From assembly GCA_002328485.1 (NCBI GenBank), contig DCUF01000080.1, forward strand, positions 1 through 16,990: DNA of 16,990 bases. The letters are read 5' to 3'. Origin of the DNA: Deltaproteobacteria bacterium UBA2221 (lineage in GTDB: Bacteria > Desulfobacterota > Syntrophorhabdia > Syntrophorhabdales > WCHB1-27). The position numbers and the translations under genes are program-made. Positions 7,327 through 14,463 of this stretch are shown here, piece after piece. The number at the start of each line of letters is the position of its first letter. Positions within the stretch are counted from its first letter, which is position 1. Below the pieces are notes generated by a model. It was not told where the DNA came from. It saw only the letters and a list, made by a program, of their open reading frames with translations, and did no database searches.

Positions 7327-8627
7327 AGCTTGTGATCTTTACACCCGCAAAAAAGGTGTCGTCCATAGGGGGGTGCTGCGCCTTGGTTTCACAGGAGCTT
7401 GTTGCCCAGGGACATGAGGTCACGATTGTCAGAACCGAGATCGAGGGTCTGCTGAAAAGCGAGACCCACCATTTCGGCGCTCCGGTCCTGCCATGGACAA
7501 GGACCCATCAGGTGACGAGGGTCGCTGAGGATGCCGATGTGCTCATCTACCAGATCGGTGACAACTACGATTTTCACAAAGGGGGGCTGGAGTGGCTGGC
7601 GGCCCTCCCCGGCATCGTCATCCTCCATGATTTCTTCCTGGGGCACCTGTTTCGGGCCTGGTCCGATTCCAACAGGGCGCGAGGGGTTGAGATAGTTCGT
7701 GCCTGGTACGGGGAGGAAATGGTAAAGCCGTTTCTTACCCACTCAGCCCCTGAAACCTTTATAGAGGAAACCAAAGACAGGGCGCCTATGATCGAATGGG
7801 TGTGCGCCATGGCCCACGCTGTCATTACCCACAGCAGTTGGGGTTGTGAGCGGGTGGTCAACTCCTGTGCCGGACCCGTTCGGGTAGTCCCTTTGACCTA
7901 CAACAAAAACCTGGGCTCCAGCCTGCCCGGAGGGATGGTCTATCGGCCGCCCGGAGAAAAATTTGCCATTCTGACCATAGGACACGTCAACGCGAACAAA
8001 CGGGTCGAGAGCGTCATCCGCGCCCTTGGTACAAGCCCGCTGCTAGGGGGACATTCCCGGTACCGCCTCGTGGGGGCCATCAAGCCCGAAACGGCGACAG
8101 CGCTTACCCGGTTGGCCAAAGAAAACGGGGTCGACCTCGTTGTCTCCGGCGAGGTTGACGACGGGGCACTCCTCAGGGCCATTGAAGAAAGTGACGTCAT
8201 AAGTTGTCTGCGCCTGCCCAGTCTCGAAGCGGCCTCCGGCTCCCTCGTCGAGGCGCTTCTGAACGGAAAGCCGACCATCGTCACGGACACGGGATTTTAC
8301 CGGGAAATTCCTTCGTCATGCGTGATGAAGATACGCCCGGACAACGAGGTTGCCGATATCCGGTCGGCTCTGGAGGCCCTGTTCAGCGACCCGGCGCAAC
8401 GGGAGGCCATGGCTGCAGAAGGCCAGCGGTGGGCCTTGCAGACCTTTACGACGGAGAACTATGTCCGGGAACTCATCCACACGATCAAGGATACGATGAA
8501 GACCAAGCCCATCCTGAACGCAGTCACCTATTTTTCCAGGGTACTGGCGCACTGGTCGGCAGATTACGACGCAACAGGTAACGAAGCCATTATGGAACCG
8601 CTCACCATTTTTGGGTCTTCCGGTTGA
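7323..8627 (+). CDS. GT4-family glycosyltransferase
   Basis: A 434-residue GT-B glycosyltransferase. The N-domain opens MKLVIFTPAKKVSSIGGCCA with a glycine loop, then YQIGDNYDFH (76-85) and VILHDFFLGHLF (99-110), which are typical of acceptor-binding domains of mannosyl/rhamnosyl-type GT4 enzymes. The C-domain starts near 213 with AILTIGHVNANKRVESVI. The EX7E motif is E302 to E310 in LEAASGSLVEAL, followed by GKPTIVTDTG. The start is ATG 7323, overlapping the stop of the orphan half-domain gene. After the stop there is a 58-base gap, the first break in the coupled chain, before the next gene. Sugar specificity is unknown. Confidence 0.85.
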   Translation: MKLVIFTPAKKVSSIGGCCALVSQELVAQGHEVTIVRTEIEGLLKSETHHFGAPVLPWTRTHQVTRVAEDADVLIYQIGDNYDFHKGGLEWLAALPGIVILHDFFLGHLFRAWSDSNRARGVEIVRAWYGEEMVKPFLTHSAPETFIEETKDRAPMIEWVCAMAHAVITHSSWGCERVVNSCAGPVRVVPLTYNKNLGSSLPGGMVYRPPGEKFAILTIGHVNANKRVESVIRALGTSPLLGGHSRYRLVGAIKPETATALTRLAKENGVDLVVSGEVDDGALLRAIEESDVISCLRLPSLEAASGSLVEALLNGKPTIVTDTGFYREIPSSCVMKIRPDNEVADIRSALEALFSDPAQREAMAAEGQRWALQTFTTENYVRELIHTIKDTMKTKPILNAVTYFSRVLAHWSADYDATGNEAIMEPLTIFGSSG

Positions 8628-8685
8628 TGCCTCTCACCGGTGGAACGTTTCATAACGGCCCGACCCTTCGGCGGTTTTGTATCCC

Positions 8686-9993
8686 ATGAGGCCTTTGAAG
8701 ATAATCATTGACGCACAGATGCCGGGTGATGGGACGGCAGGCGGGGTCCAGCACTTTACAGCCAGTCTCGTTAGCGCCCTCGGTCGCCTGCCCGACGGGC
8801 CTGAGGAGTATATCATCGTCGGCCCACGGCATGGGAGCGACTGGCTCTATCCGCTCCTGGGACCAAACCAGAGGCTCGTTACCGGTCCGGCCTCTCTGTC
8901 GGGAGGTGTCCAGTGTTGCAGAAGGCTTCTGGGCTACCTCGGTCTGTCCCTGGACCGGCTCTACAGGGGACTCCAGAGAGCGGTGAACAGGCCCCTGTTC
9001 TCCCCTCGCGTCCGTCAGTCGAGCGGGTTCTACGAGTCGCTGGGGGGCAACATCATCCATTTCCCCCATCAGCAGTTTGTGGCCACCGGATTGCCGGCCA
9101 TTTACAATCCCCACGACCTTCAGCACCTGCACTATCCGGAGTTTTTTACAAAGCATGAGTTGGCCCAGCTCGACGTAACGTATAGGGTCGCCTGCGAGAC
9201 CTCTGCTTCAGTGGCGGCTGCTTCCATGGCCGTGAAGGAAGATGTCTCCACAAGCCTCCACATCAACCCCGACAAGATTCAAGTGATCGTCCTGGGACCG
9301 CCGACTGAATTGTATCAGTCCATCGATCAAGAAGATCTGCTTCGCACCGGGAACAAATTCAGGCTACCCGATAGCTTCGTTCTTTATCCTGCTCAGACAT
9401 GGCCTCACAAGAACCACCTTCGGCTGTTGGAGGCTATCGCGCTGCTCAAGAGCAAACATGGCCTGGTAATCCGCCTCATCTGTACAGGAAACAAGAATTT
9501 CTATTGGCCCACGATTGAGGCTGCCATCCGAACTCTGGAGCTGTCGGACCAGGTTTCCTTTCCCGGCTTTGTGAGCACGAACGAGCTGCAGGCACTTTAC
9601 AGGCTGGCCAGGTTTGTCGTATTTCCCAGCCTCTTTGAGGCCGGCGGATTCCCGGTGATCGAGGCACTCCGGGCCGGCGCCCCCCTGGCCTGCTCCGATA
9701 TCGCCCCCCTTCGGGAGTATGCCGGCCAGGCAGCCCTTTTCATGGACGCCCGCTCGGCGGAGAGCATAGCCGATGCCATGGTCGCCCTGACCACGGACCA
9801 TACGTTGCGGTCGAGCCTTCGCGAGAAGGGACACGAGTGGGCAAGGAGGTTCACCTGGTCGGCGACAGCCAGGGCCTATAGGGCCCTCTATCGAAAGGCC
9901 GCCGGAAAAGAACTCGACGATGACGACCTGGGCTACCTCCACCGGAACGGTATGGGACCGGAACCAGAGGCCCAAGCGGGTGGCGCCCCATGA
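8686..9993 (+). CDS. GT4-family glycosyltransferase (WbaZ/MtfB-like)
   Basis: A 435-residue GT-B enzyme. The N-domain has DAQMPGDGTAGGVQHF (9-24), the usual glycine-rich loop. FPHQ...YNPHDLQHLHYPEFF (126-154) is characteristic of mannosyltransferase-like GT4 proteins of O-antigen loci. The C-domain has LYPAQTWPHKNHLRLLEAI (233-251) and the canonical EX7E motif FEAGGFPVIEAL with Glu318 and Glu326. GDP-mannose-derived donors are plausible from family resemblance and from the gmd-based sugars made here, but this is inferred. I start it at ATG 8686; a TTG at 8677 is the only upstream alternative. GGCGG at 8670-8674 may act as a weak ribosome site. The stop overlaps the next start (ATGA at 9990). 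Confidence 0.87.
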   Translation: MRPLKIIIDAQMPGDGTAGGVQHFTASLVSALGRLPDGPEEYIIVGPRHGSDWLYPLLGPNQRLVTGPASLSGGVQCCRRLLGYLGLSLDRLYRGLQRAVNRPLFSPRVRQSSGFYESLGGNIIHFPHQQFVATGLPAIYNPHDLQHLHYPEFFTKHELAQLDVTYRVACETSASVAAASMAVKEDVSTSLHINPDKIQVIVLGPPTELYQSIDQEDLLRTGNKFRLPDSFVLYPAQTWPHKNHLRLLEAIALLKSKHGLVIRLICTGNKNFYWPTIEAAIRTLELSDQVSFPGFVSTNELQALYRLARFVVFPSLFEAGGFPVIEALRAGAPLACSDIAPLREYAGQAALFMDARSAESIADAMVALTTDHTLRSSLREKGHEWARRFTWSATARAYRALYRKAAGKELDDDDLGYLHRNGMGPEPEAQAGGAP

Positions 9994-10742
9994 ACCCTAT
10001 GCCCTTTGTCAGCGTCATTACCGTGTCATTGAATTGTAAGGAGGCCATGGAGGGGACGATCAGGAGCGTCCTTTCACAGACTTACAACGCCAAGGAATAC
10101 ATCATCATTGACGGGGGATCCACGGACGGAACCGTCAAGGTGATTGAACAGTACCAAAACCGTTTGGCCAGGTGGGCAACCGAACCCGACCAGGGTGTCT
10201 ACGATGCCATGAACAAGGCGATCGGTCTCGCCTCCGGGGAGTGGCTCATTTTTATGAACGCAGGCGATATCTTCTGTGATGACAGCGCCCTGGAAAGAAC
10301 CATACGGCAGGCTACTGAGAACGTCGATATCCTGTACAGCGACACCTGGTTCCGCGGCGCCCGCAGCAGATTATTTGTCTGCGATCACCGCCGCAAGAGG
10401 ATCATTCACCAGTCATTTCTCTACCGGAAACGTCTCCACGAAGAGGTTGGCGCCTACCTTGTGGCGCCGGGCGTGACCATCTCCGATTACCTCTTCTTCA
10501 ATCTGGTGGCCCACAAGCGGTGGGAAAAGGTCGACCGGCCCATAGCGATCTGTGATGACGGGGGCATATCGAGCCATTCCCGCACCCTCTATCAAAAATT
10601 GGCTGTGGATCTTGTTTTCGGTTCGAGAGGCAGACTGCAGGTAAGCATGCTTCTGGCCCTTTATCCCTTCTACAAAATTCTGAAACGGTTCGGCCTCAAG
10701 GTCATCAGATCAGGGACCGACAAAAACAAGATGGTGGGATAG
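9990..10742 (+). CDS. GT2-family glycosyltransferase
   Basis: A 250-residue GT-A fold glycosyltransferase of family GT2. Motifs in order are FVSVITVSLN (6-15), YIIIDGGSTDGT (37-48), EPDQGVYDAMNKAI (65-78) and MNAGD (89-93), the position of the metal-binding DxD-type motif. Further on are IIHQSFLYRK and ISDYLFFN (164-171). This pattern matches the WcaA/PssA-like group that adds sugars to polysaccharide repeats. The ATG overlaps the preceding stop. It is the last gene of the coupled operon; its TAG is followed by a 760-base scar without a clear terminator hairpin. Confidence 0.88.
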   Translation: MNPMPFVSVITVSLNCKEAMEGTIRSVLSQTYNAKEYIIIDGGSTDGTVKVIEQYQNRLARWATEPDQGVYDAMNKAIGLASGEWLIFMNAGDIFCDDSALERTIRQATENVDILYSDTWFRGARSRLFVCDHRRKRIIHQSFLYRKRLHEEVGAYLVAPGVTISDYLFFNLVAHKRWEKVDRPIAICDDGGISSHSRTLYQKLAVDLVFGSRGRLQVSMLLALYPFYKILKRFGLKVIRSGTDKNKMVG

Positions 10743-10762
10743 CGCCGGAGCGTCTTTGTCTT

Positions 10763-10987
10763 TCATCTGTTCTCTCGAAGAGCCGATGAGGAGCATGATA
10801 GTGACAACGCATCGTCGATCCGTCTCCCTCCTACCAGCCTTGCGTACTGCCTGGAGATCGGCCAGGGAGGCATCGTCGGGGTTGGGAGCAAGATAACGTT
10901 GCGCCACGATTCATAGAGAAGCACATCCCTGGTAGAATGTCTAAAATGTTCAACAGTAAACGGGAATGATTTTGAGAAAGGGTCCAT
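10763..10987 (-). pseudogene. Possible frameshifted small gene of unknown family
   Basis: On the minus strand an ATG at 10987 opens a frame with plausible protein-like content (PFTVEHFRHSTRDVLLYESW). Roughly 35 codons in, protein-like content seems to pass to another frame, which continues as LAPNPDDASLADLQAVRKAG and ends at 10710. Each frame alone looks odd outside its half, while a splice near 10890-10905 gives one continuous plausible chain of about 80 residues. I read this as a small gene broken by a one- or two-base indel. I do not recognise the family. The evidence is composition only, so chance is a real alternative. Confidence 0.3.
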
Positions 10988-11112
10988 GATTTTGATGGCA
11001 GAAATGGTACTTCAGGGTTCTGGAATGCCTATGCGTGGGACGATTTGCTCTGAATATTAATAAGTTATCACCTCGGGAATTAAATTGAGCATATCATCTC
11101 ACGATATGGTAG

Positions 11113-11313
11113 AATCCTCTCACAGAAAAGATCAATGGTCGCAATCTGAAGAAGGAAGTCCAACAGGCGTTCCAGGATCAGGTGGTACGGCTTCGAAAGC
11201 AGGGCAAGGCGGATTAGGACGTAGCGGAGTACCTGGGAATGAATCCTCAGCAGTGCAGCCGCATCGGGCAAGAATCCTTTCTTCACCATCCGATGGTTGC
11301 CTGTGCACGGTAA
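11113..11313 (+). pseudogene. Decayed transposase N-terminus, probably IS630-like
   Basis: One plus-strand frame reads KINGRNLKKEVQQAF, then DQVVRLRKQGKAD, an in-frame TAG (11215-11217), then DVAEYLGMNPQQCSRIGQES before a TAA at 11311. The order (helix, RLRKQGK turn, DVAEYLGM helix, QQCSRI recognition helix) is that of the helix-turn-helix domain at the start of IS630-family transposases. There is no good start codon, one internal stop, and the DDE catalytic part is missing, so it is a dead remnant. It marks this spacer as a past insertion or recombination site between the assembly operon and the gmd-fcl module. The family assignment is from memory of the motif. Confidence 0.45.
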
Positions 11314-11490
11314 TCTGACTCAGGTATTTTATTGCCCGATCGATAGCTTGGTCACACACGAGAAATCAAGCTTTATGAATTTCAGAAGATGGAAACATTT
11401 CAAGAGCCGCCCAGGAGCCCTTCCCTCGTCCATCGATCCTTTAACGCTCCCCGTTCCCACTTTCGTTTCGCTCGCCCAAAACATTGATTA
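11314..11490. other. Spacer upstream of gmd, no gene seen
   Basis: This stretch between the transposase remnant and the gmd ribosome site has no supportable reading frame. It must contain the gmd promoter if the gmd-fcl module is transcribed separately. I cannot pick out a convincing -35/-10 pair. Confidence 0.3.
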
Positions 11491-11492
11491 AG

Positions 11493-11497
11493 AAGGA
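11493..11497 (+). promoter_or_regulatory. Ribosome binding site of gmd
   Basis: AAGGA (within AGAAGGA) lies 6 bases before ATG 11504 and fixes the gmd start. Confidence 0.6.
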
Positions 11498-11503
11498 TCA
11501 CCC

Positions 11504-12646
11504 ATGAAAAAATCCCTCATAACCGGCATCACTGGCCAGGACGGCTCGTACCTCGCCGAGTTTCTCCTCTCAAAAGGCTACGAGGTGCACGGCCTCATCC
11601 GCCGCGCCAGCACCTTCAATACGGGCAGGATCGATCACATCTACACCGATCCTCACCAAAGCGGCACCCGCCTCTTCCTCCATTATGGGGACCTTTCTGA
11701 TGCAGGCCAGCTCGCCCATCTTGTCTACAATATTCAGCCGGACGAGGTTTATCATCTGGCGGCCCAGAGCCATGTACGGGTGAGCTTCGACATGCCCGAG
11801 TACACCGGGGATTCAACCGGTCTCGGAACCACGCGGCTCCTTGAAGCGATCAGGAGAAGCGGGATCACGACCCGATACTACCAGGCCTCTTCTTCCGAGC
11901 TATTTGGCGCCTCGCCGCCGCCCCAGAGCGAGACAACCCCCTTCTACCCAAGAAGCCCCTATGCGGCTGCCAAGATTTATGCCTACTGGATGACCGTCAA
12001 CTACCGGGAAGGCTACAATCTTTTCGCCTGCAACGGCATTCTCTTCAACCACGAATCGCCTCGACGCGGTGAAACGTTCGTTACCAGGAAGATCACCCGA
12101 GCGGTTGCGAACATACTGAAAGGAACCCAGAAGAAGCTCTACCTGGGGAATCTCACGGCAAAGAGGGACTGGGGATTTGCACCGGAATATGTGGAGATGA
12201 TGTGGCTCATGCTTCAGCAGGACCGGCCGGATGATTACGCGGTGGGGACGGGGGAAAGTCATACGGTCAAAGATTTCGTCGAAACGGCCTTTTGGTACAT
12301 GGGGGTTGAACTAGAATGGAAAGGCTCCAGAGCGGAGACCATCGGATCCGTAAAATCTTCCGCCTGGGGCCACCTGCCTCCCGGTACCGAGCTTATTCAT
12401 GTGGATCCAAGGTATTTCAGGCCTACGGAGGTACAAGCCCTCCAGGCGGACATCACTAAGGCACGACGAAAGCTGGGTTGGGAGCCTCGTGTGACCTTCG
12501 ACGAGCTAGTCAGGATTATGATCGACTGCGATGTGCAGGCGGTCGGCATGACAGCACCCTGCCAAGGCCTCGAAGCCTCGAAATGCAAGGGTTTCACGTA
12601 CACCAAACATGATTTCTCGGTTTACGAGCAGATAAGGGAACATTGA
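11504..12646 (+). CDS. gmd: GDP-mannose 4,6-dehydratase
   Basis: Converts GDP-D-mannose to GDP-4-keto-6-deoxy-D-mannose in the cytoplasm, the branch point for both GDP-perosamine and GDP-L-fucose. It is an extended short-chain dehydrogenase of 380 residues. The NADP-binding loop is TGITGQDGSYLAEF (7-20) and RRAS (33-36) fits NADP preference. The catalytic set is Ser130 and Glu132 in ASSSELFG, with Tyr153 and Lys157 in YPRSPYAAAK. Other hallmarks are NHESPRRGETFVTRKI (182-197), RDWGFAPEYV and, near the C-terminus, DPRYFRPTEVQ. All expected residues are present, so it should be active. It feeds the Per-like enzyme at 4662 and Fcl at 13131. Confidence 0.97.
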   Translation: MKKSLITGITGQDGSYLAEFLLSKGYEVHGLIRRASTFNTGRIDHIYTDPHQSGTRLFLHYGDLSDAGQLAHLVYNIQPDEVYHLAAQSHVRVSFDMPEYTGDSTGLGTTRLLEAIRRSGITTRYYQASSSELFGASPPPQSETTPFYPRSPYAAAKIYAYWMTVNYREGYNLFACNGILFNHESPRRGETFVTRKITRAVANILKGTQKKLYLGNLTAKRDWGFAPEYVEMMWLMLQQDRPDDYAVGTGESHTVKDFVETAFWYMGVELEWKGSRAETIGSVKSSAWGHLPPGTELIHVDPRYFRPTEVQALQADITKARRKLGWEPRVTFDELVRIMIDCDVQAVGMTAPCQGLEASKCKGFTYTKHDFSVYEQIREH

Positions 12647-12662
12647 AGCGACGAAGGATGCG

Positions 12663-12711
12663 GGACGAACACGTATTATGGGCTGGGACGAAGGACGATA
12701 GTGCCGCAGGC
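12663..12711 (+). repeat. GGACGAW heptamers in the gmd-IVP spacer
   Basis: The spacer after gmd contains GGACGAA at 12663-12669 and two abutting heptamers GGACGAA GGACGAT at 12686-12699, then CCGCAGGC at 12704-12711. The same pairing of GGACGA with CCGCAGGC occurs inside the 156-bp insert in fcl (13902-13915). That insert also holds three GGACGAT heptamers on the minus strand. The spacer may hold an eroded relative of that element. Confidence 0.45.
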
Positions 12712-12756
12712 AGAACGGATGAATGACAGTGAAGGCCAAGAGGTGCCCTAAGAAGC

Positions 12757-13089
12757 GTGAGAGATCTGGACGTCTATCAAAAGGCATTCAAGACGGCTAT
12801 GGAGATATACAAAGCTTCAAAGACCTTTCCGCCGGACGAGAAATATTCTTTGACGGATCAGATTAGACGATCGTCGAGAGCTGTTTATGCGAACCTTTCC
12901 TATGAATGGAGAAAGAGACGCTATAAAGGAGTATTCATTTATAAGTTGACCGATGCGGCTCAAGAAGCAGCCGAAACAAAGACATGCCATATCGACAAGA
13001 CGACCTTTGCGCGACTCGATGAGTCTTACGAACATATATCTGCCATGCGGCCCACCATGGCGAAAAAAGCTGATGCCTTCTGCCACTGA
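12757..13089 (+). CDS. Four-helix-bundle protein (S23/IVP family), internally shortened
   Basis: A 110-residue member of the four-helix-bundle family first seen in 23S rRNA intervening sequences; its cellular role is unknown. Family marks include MRDLDVYQKAF (1-11), DEKYSLTDQIRRSSRAVYAN (27-46) and RKRRYKGVFIYKL, then DKTTFARLDESYEHI and a KKADAFCH end. In relatives (from memory, about 115-120 residues) the AAETKT stretch continues WLxFAxxC before the Asp-Lys-Thr helix. Here AAETKT is joined directly to CHIDKTTF, implying an in-frame loss of roughly nine codons. The start is GTG 12757 with only a weak upstream site. Such genes often sit between sugar-nucleotide genes without belonging to the pathway. 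Confidence 0.75.
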   Translation: MRDLDVYQKAFKTAMEIYKASKTFPPDEKYSLTDQIRRSSRAVYANLSYEWRKRRYKGVFIYKLTDAAQEAAETKTCHIDKTTFARLDESYEHISAMRPTMAKKADAFCH

Positions 13090-13120
13090 ATCTCCCATCG
13101 CCCCTCTTCCCTCTTCCACC

Positions 13121-13124
13121 GGAG
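13121..13124 (+). promoter_or_regulatory. Ribosome binding site of fcl
   Basis: GGAG lies 6 bases before ATG 13131 and supports that start. Confidence 0.5.
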
Positions 13125-13130
13125 CGCTCT

Positions 13131-14363
13131 ATGAGTTTGCGAAGTAAACGAATAACAGTCACCGGCGGCAAAGGTTTTCTCGGCAAACACCTCATTCATC
13201 ATATGGGAGAGAAGGGCTACGAAAACATCTCCATCGCTGACCTGCCCGAATACGATCTCGTCAACAGAGAGGATGTTCAGCGCCTCTACCGGGAAACCCG
13301 GCCAGATATCGTTATTCACCTTGCCGCCAAGGTGGGAGGCATCGGCTTTAACCAGGAAAACCCGGCCTCACTTTTCTACGACAACGCCATTATGGGCATT
13401 CAGCTCATGCATGAGGGTTATGTTCACGGGGTTGATAAGTTCGTGGCTCTTGGCACCATCTGCGCCTATCCGAAGTTCACACCCGTCCCCTTCCGCGAAG
13501 ACGACATCTGGAATGGCTACCCCGAGGAGACGAATGCCCCCTATGGGATCGCCAAGAAGATGATGCTGGCCCAGTCCCAGGCCTACCGGCAGCAGTACGG
13601 CTTCAACTCGATCTTTCTCCTGCCCGTTAATCTGTACGGTCCTGGTGATAACTTCACCTTCAGGTCCTCCCACGTGATCCCCGCACTAATCCGCAAGTTC
13701 CACCTCGCAAACCTGTTGTCTCGCGGCGATTTCGCCGCCATCGTCCGCGACTTCCAGTTCAACCACGAAACGGACCTCATCATGGACGGCAAACCTTTCA
13801 CTGCAGGCCCTGATTCACCTCTCCATGATCTTGTTACCCTCCTCGCCCAGTTTGGAATCTCCTATACCGATGGATGGAAGACCGGGCGCTCAGGCTCCCT
13901 TGGACGACCGCAGGCTTCGTCTGCTGGGGCGACCGTACCTTCAGAACTCAGTGGAGTTTTAGACAACGAGGCAGCAAATCGGCCAAGGGACGTGATCGTC
14001 CATCGTCCATCGTCCATCGGTTCTTCTACTATCGTCGAGGTATGGGGCACAGGCTCGGCTACCCGTGAATTCTTCTACGTCGAAGACGCTGCAGAAGCGA
14101 TCATCCTCGCCATGGAGCAATACGACAAGAGCGAGCCGATCAACATTGGCACAGGGTTCGAGATATCCATAAGAGATCTGGTTGCATTGCTGATCAGATT
14201 GACCGGCTACACCGGACAGGTTGTGTGGGACAGCACAAAGCCCGACGGCCAGCCGCGCCGCATGCTCGATACCACACGGTCCGAACAGGAATTCGGTTTC
14301 AAGGCCAAAACCGGCTTTGAGGAAGGGTTAAGGAAGACGATAGAATGGTACAAGAAAGAGTAG
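13131..14363 (+). CDS. fcl: GDP-L-fucose synthase with a 52-codon insert
   Basis: Epimerase/reductase that turns GDP-4-keto-6-deoxy-D-mannose into GDP-L-fucose. The NADP loop is TGGKGFLGKH (11-20). AAKVGGIGFN (65-74) follows. The active-site set is Thr109 (in the usual Ser position), Cys111, Tyr138, Lys142 and His181. The donor region shows WGTGSATREFFYVEDAAEAI (305-324) and the end has KPDGQPRRMLDTTR. The protein has 410 residues. Ordinary Fcl has about 310-325, and the long form known in Bacteroidetes-like enzymes about 355-360. Residues 193-245 fit the long-form extra region. Residues 246-297 are additional, low in family resemblance, and correspond exactly to an inverted-repeat-bounded 156-bp DNA insert. 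Frame is kept, so the enzyme may still work. Confidence 0.92.
   Translation: MSLRSKRITVTGGKGFLGKHLIHHMGEKGYENISIADLPEYDLVNREDVQRLYRETRPDIVIHLAAKVGGIGFNQENPASLFYDNAIMGIQLMHEGYVHGVDKFVALGTICAYPKFTPVPFREDDIWNGYPEETNAPYGIAKKMMLAQSQAYRQQYGFNSIFLLPVNLYGPGDNFTFRSSHVIPALIRKFHLANLLSRGDFAAIVRDFQFNHETDLIMDGKPFTAGPDSPLHDLVTLLAQFGISYTDGWKTGRSGSLGRPQASSAGATVPSELSGVLDNEAANRPRDVIVHRPSSIGSSTIVEVWGTGSATREFFYVEDAAEAIILAMEQYDKSEPINIGTGFEISIRDLVALLIRLTGYTGQVVWDSTKPDGQPRRMLDTTRSEQEFGFKAKTGFEEGLRKTIEWYKKE
13866..14021. mobile_element. 156-bp palindromic in-frame insert in fcl
   Basis: The segment starts ACCGATGGA (13866-13874) and ends TCCATCGGT (14013-14021), a perfect 9-bp inverted repeat. A second, nested inverted repeat is CCCTTGG (13897-13903) with CCAAGGG (13983-13989). 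It is spaced 22 and 23 bases in from the outer arms, so the segment is nearly symmetric. Three tandem heptamers (CGTCCAT at 13997-14017; GGACGAT on the other strand) sit next to the right arm. Length is exactly 52 codons and both ends fall on codon borders (codons 246 and 297). The deduced joined protein (GISY followed by SSTIVEVWGTG) reads like a normal long-form Fcl. No clear target duplication is visible. In concept it resembles Rickettsia palindromic elements; relationship is not implied. Confidence 0.55.
13997..14017 (+). repeat. Three tandem CGTCCAT heptamers
   Basis: CGTCCAT is repeated three times without gaps at 13997-14003, 14004-14010 and 14011-14017. Since 21 bases make seven codons, the array reads through fcl without shifting frame. 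Copy-number change by one unit would break the frame, three units would not. Confidence 0.85.
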
Positions 14364-14463
14364 TTCTTCAGTTTCATCTCTCTTTTACCGTCTGCGTCGG
14401 ACAATTTCATTATCGGCCGTGTTGTCTTTCCCAAGACCTTGCGCTCGAATCCGATAAGTATTT
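14364..14463. other. Convergent junction between fcl and the minus-strand module
   Basis: The 100 bases between the two facing stop codons hold no visible hairpin terminator. The GC content falls from the fcl side to the minus-strand side. This is the border between two gene blocks of different orientation and base composition. Confidence 0.5.

Noticed and set aside
12663..14017. CRISPR-like array from the repeated heptamers
   Set aside because: Repeats are only 7 bp, with no regular spacers and no cas genes.
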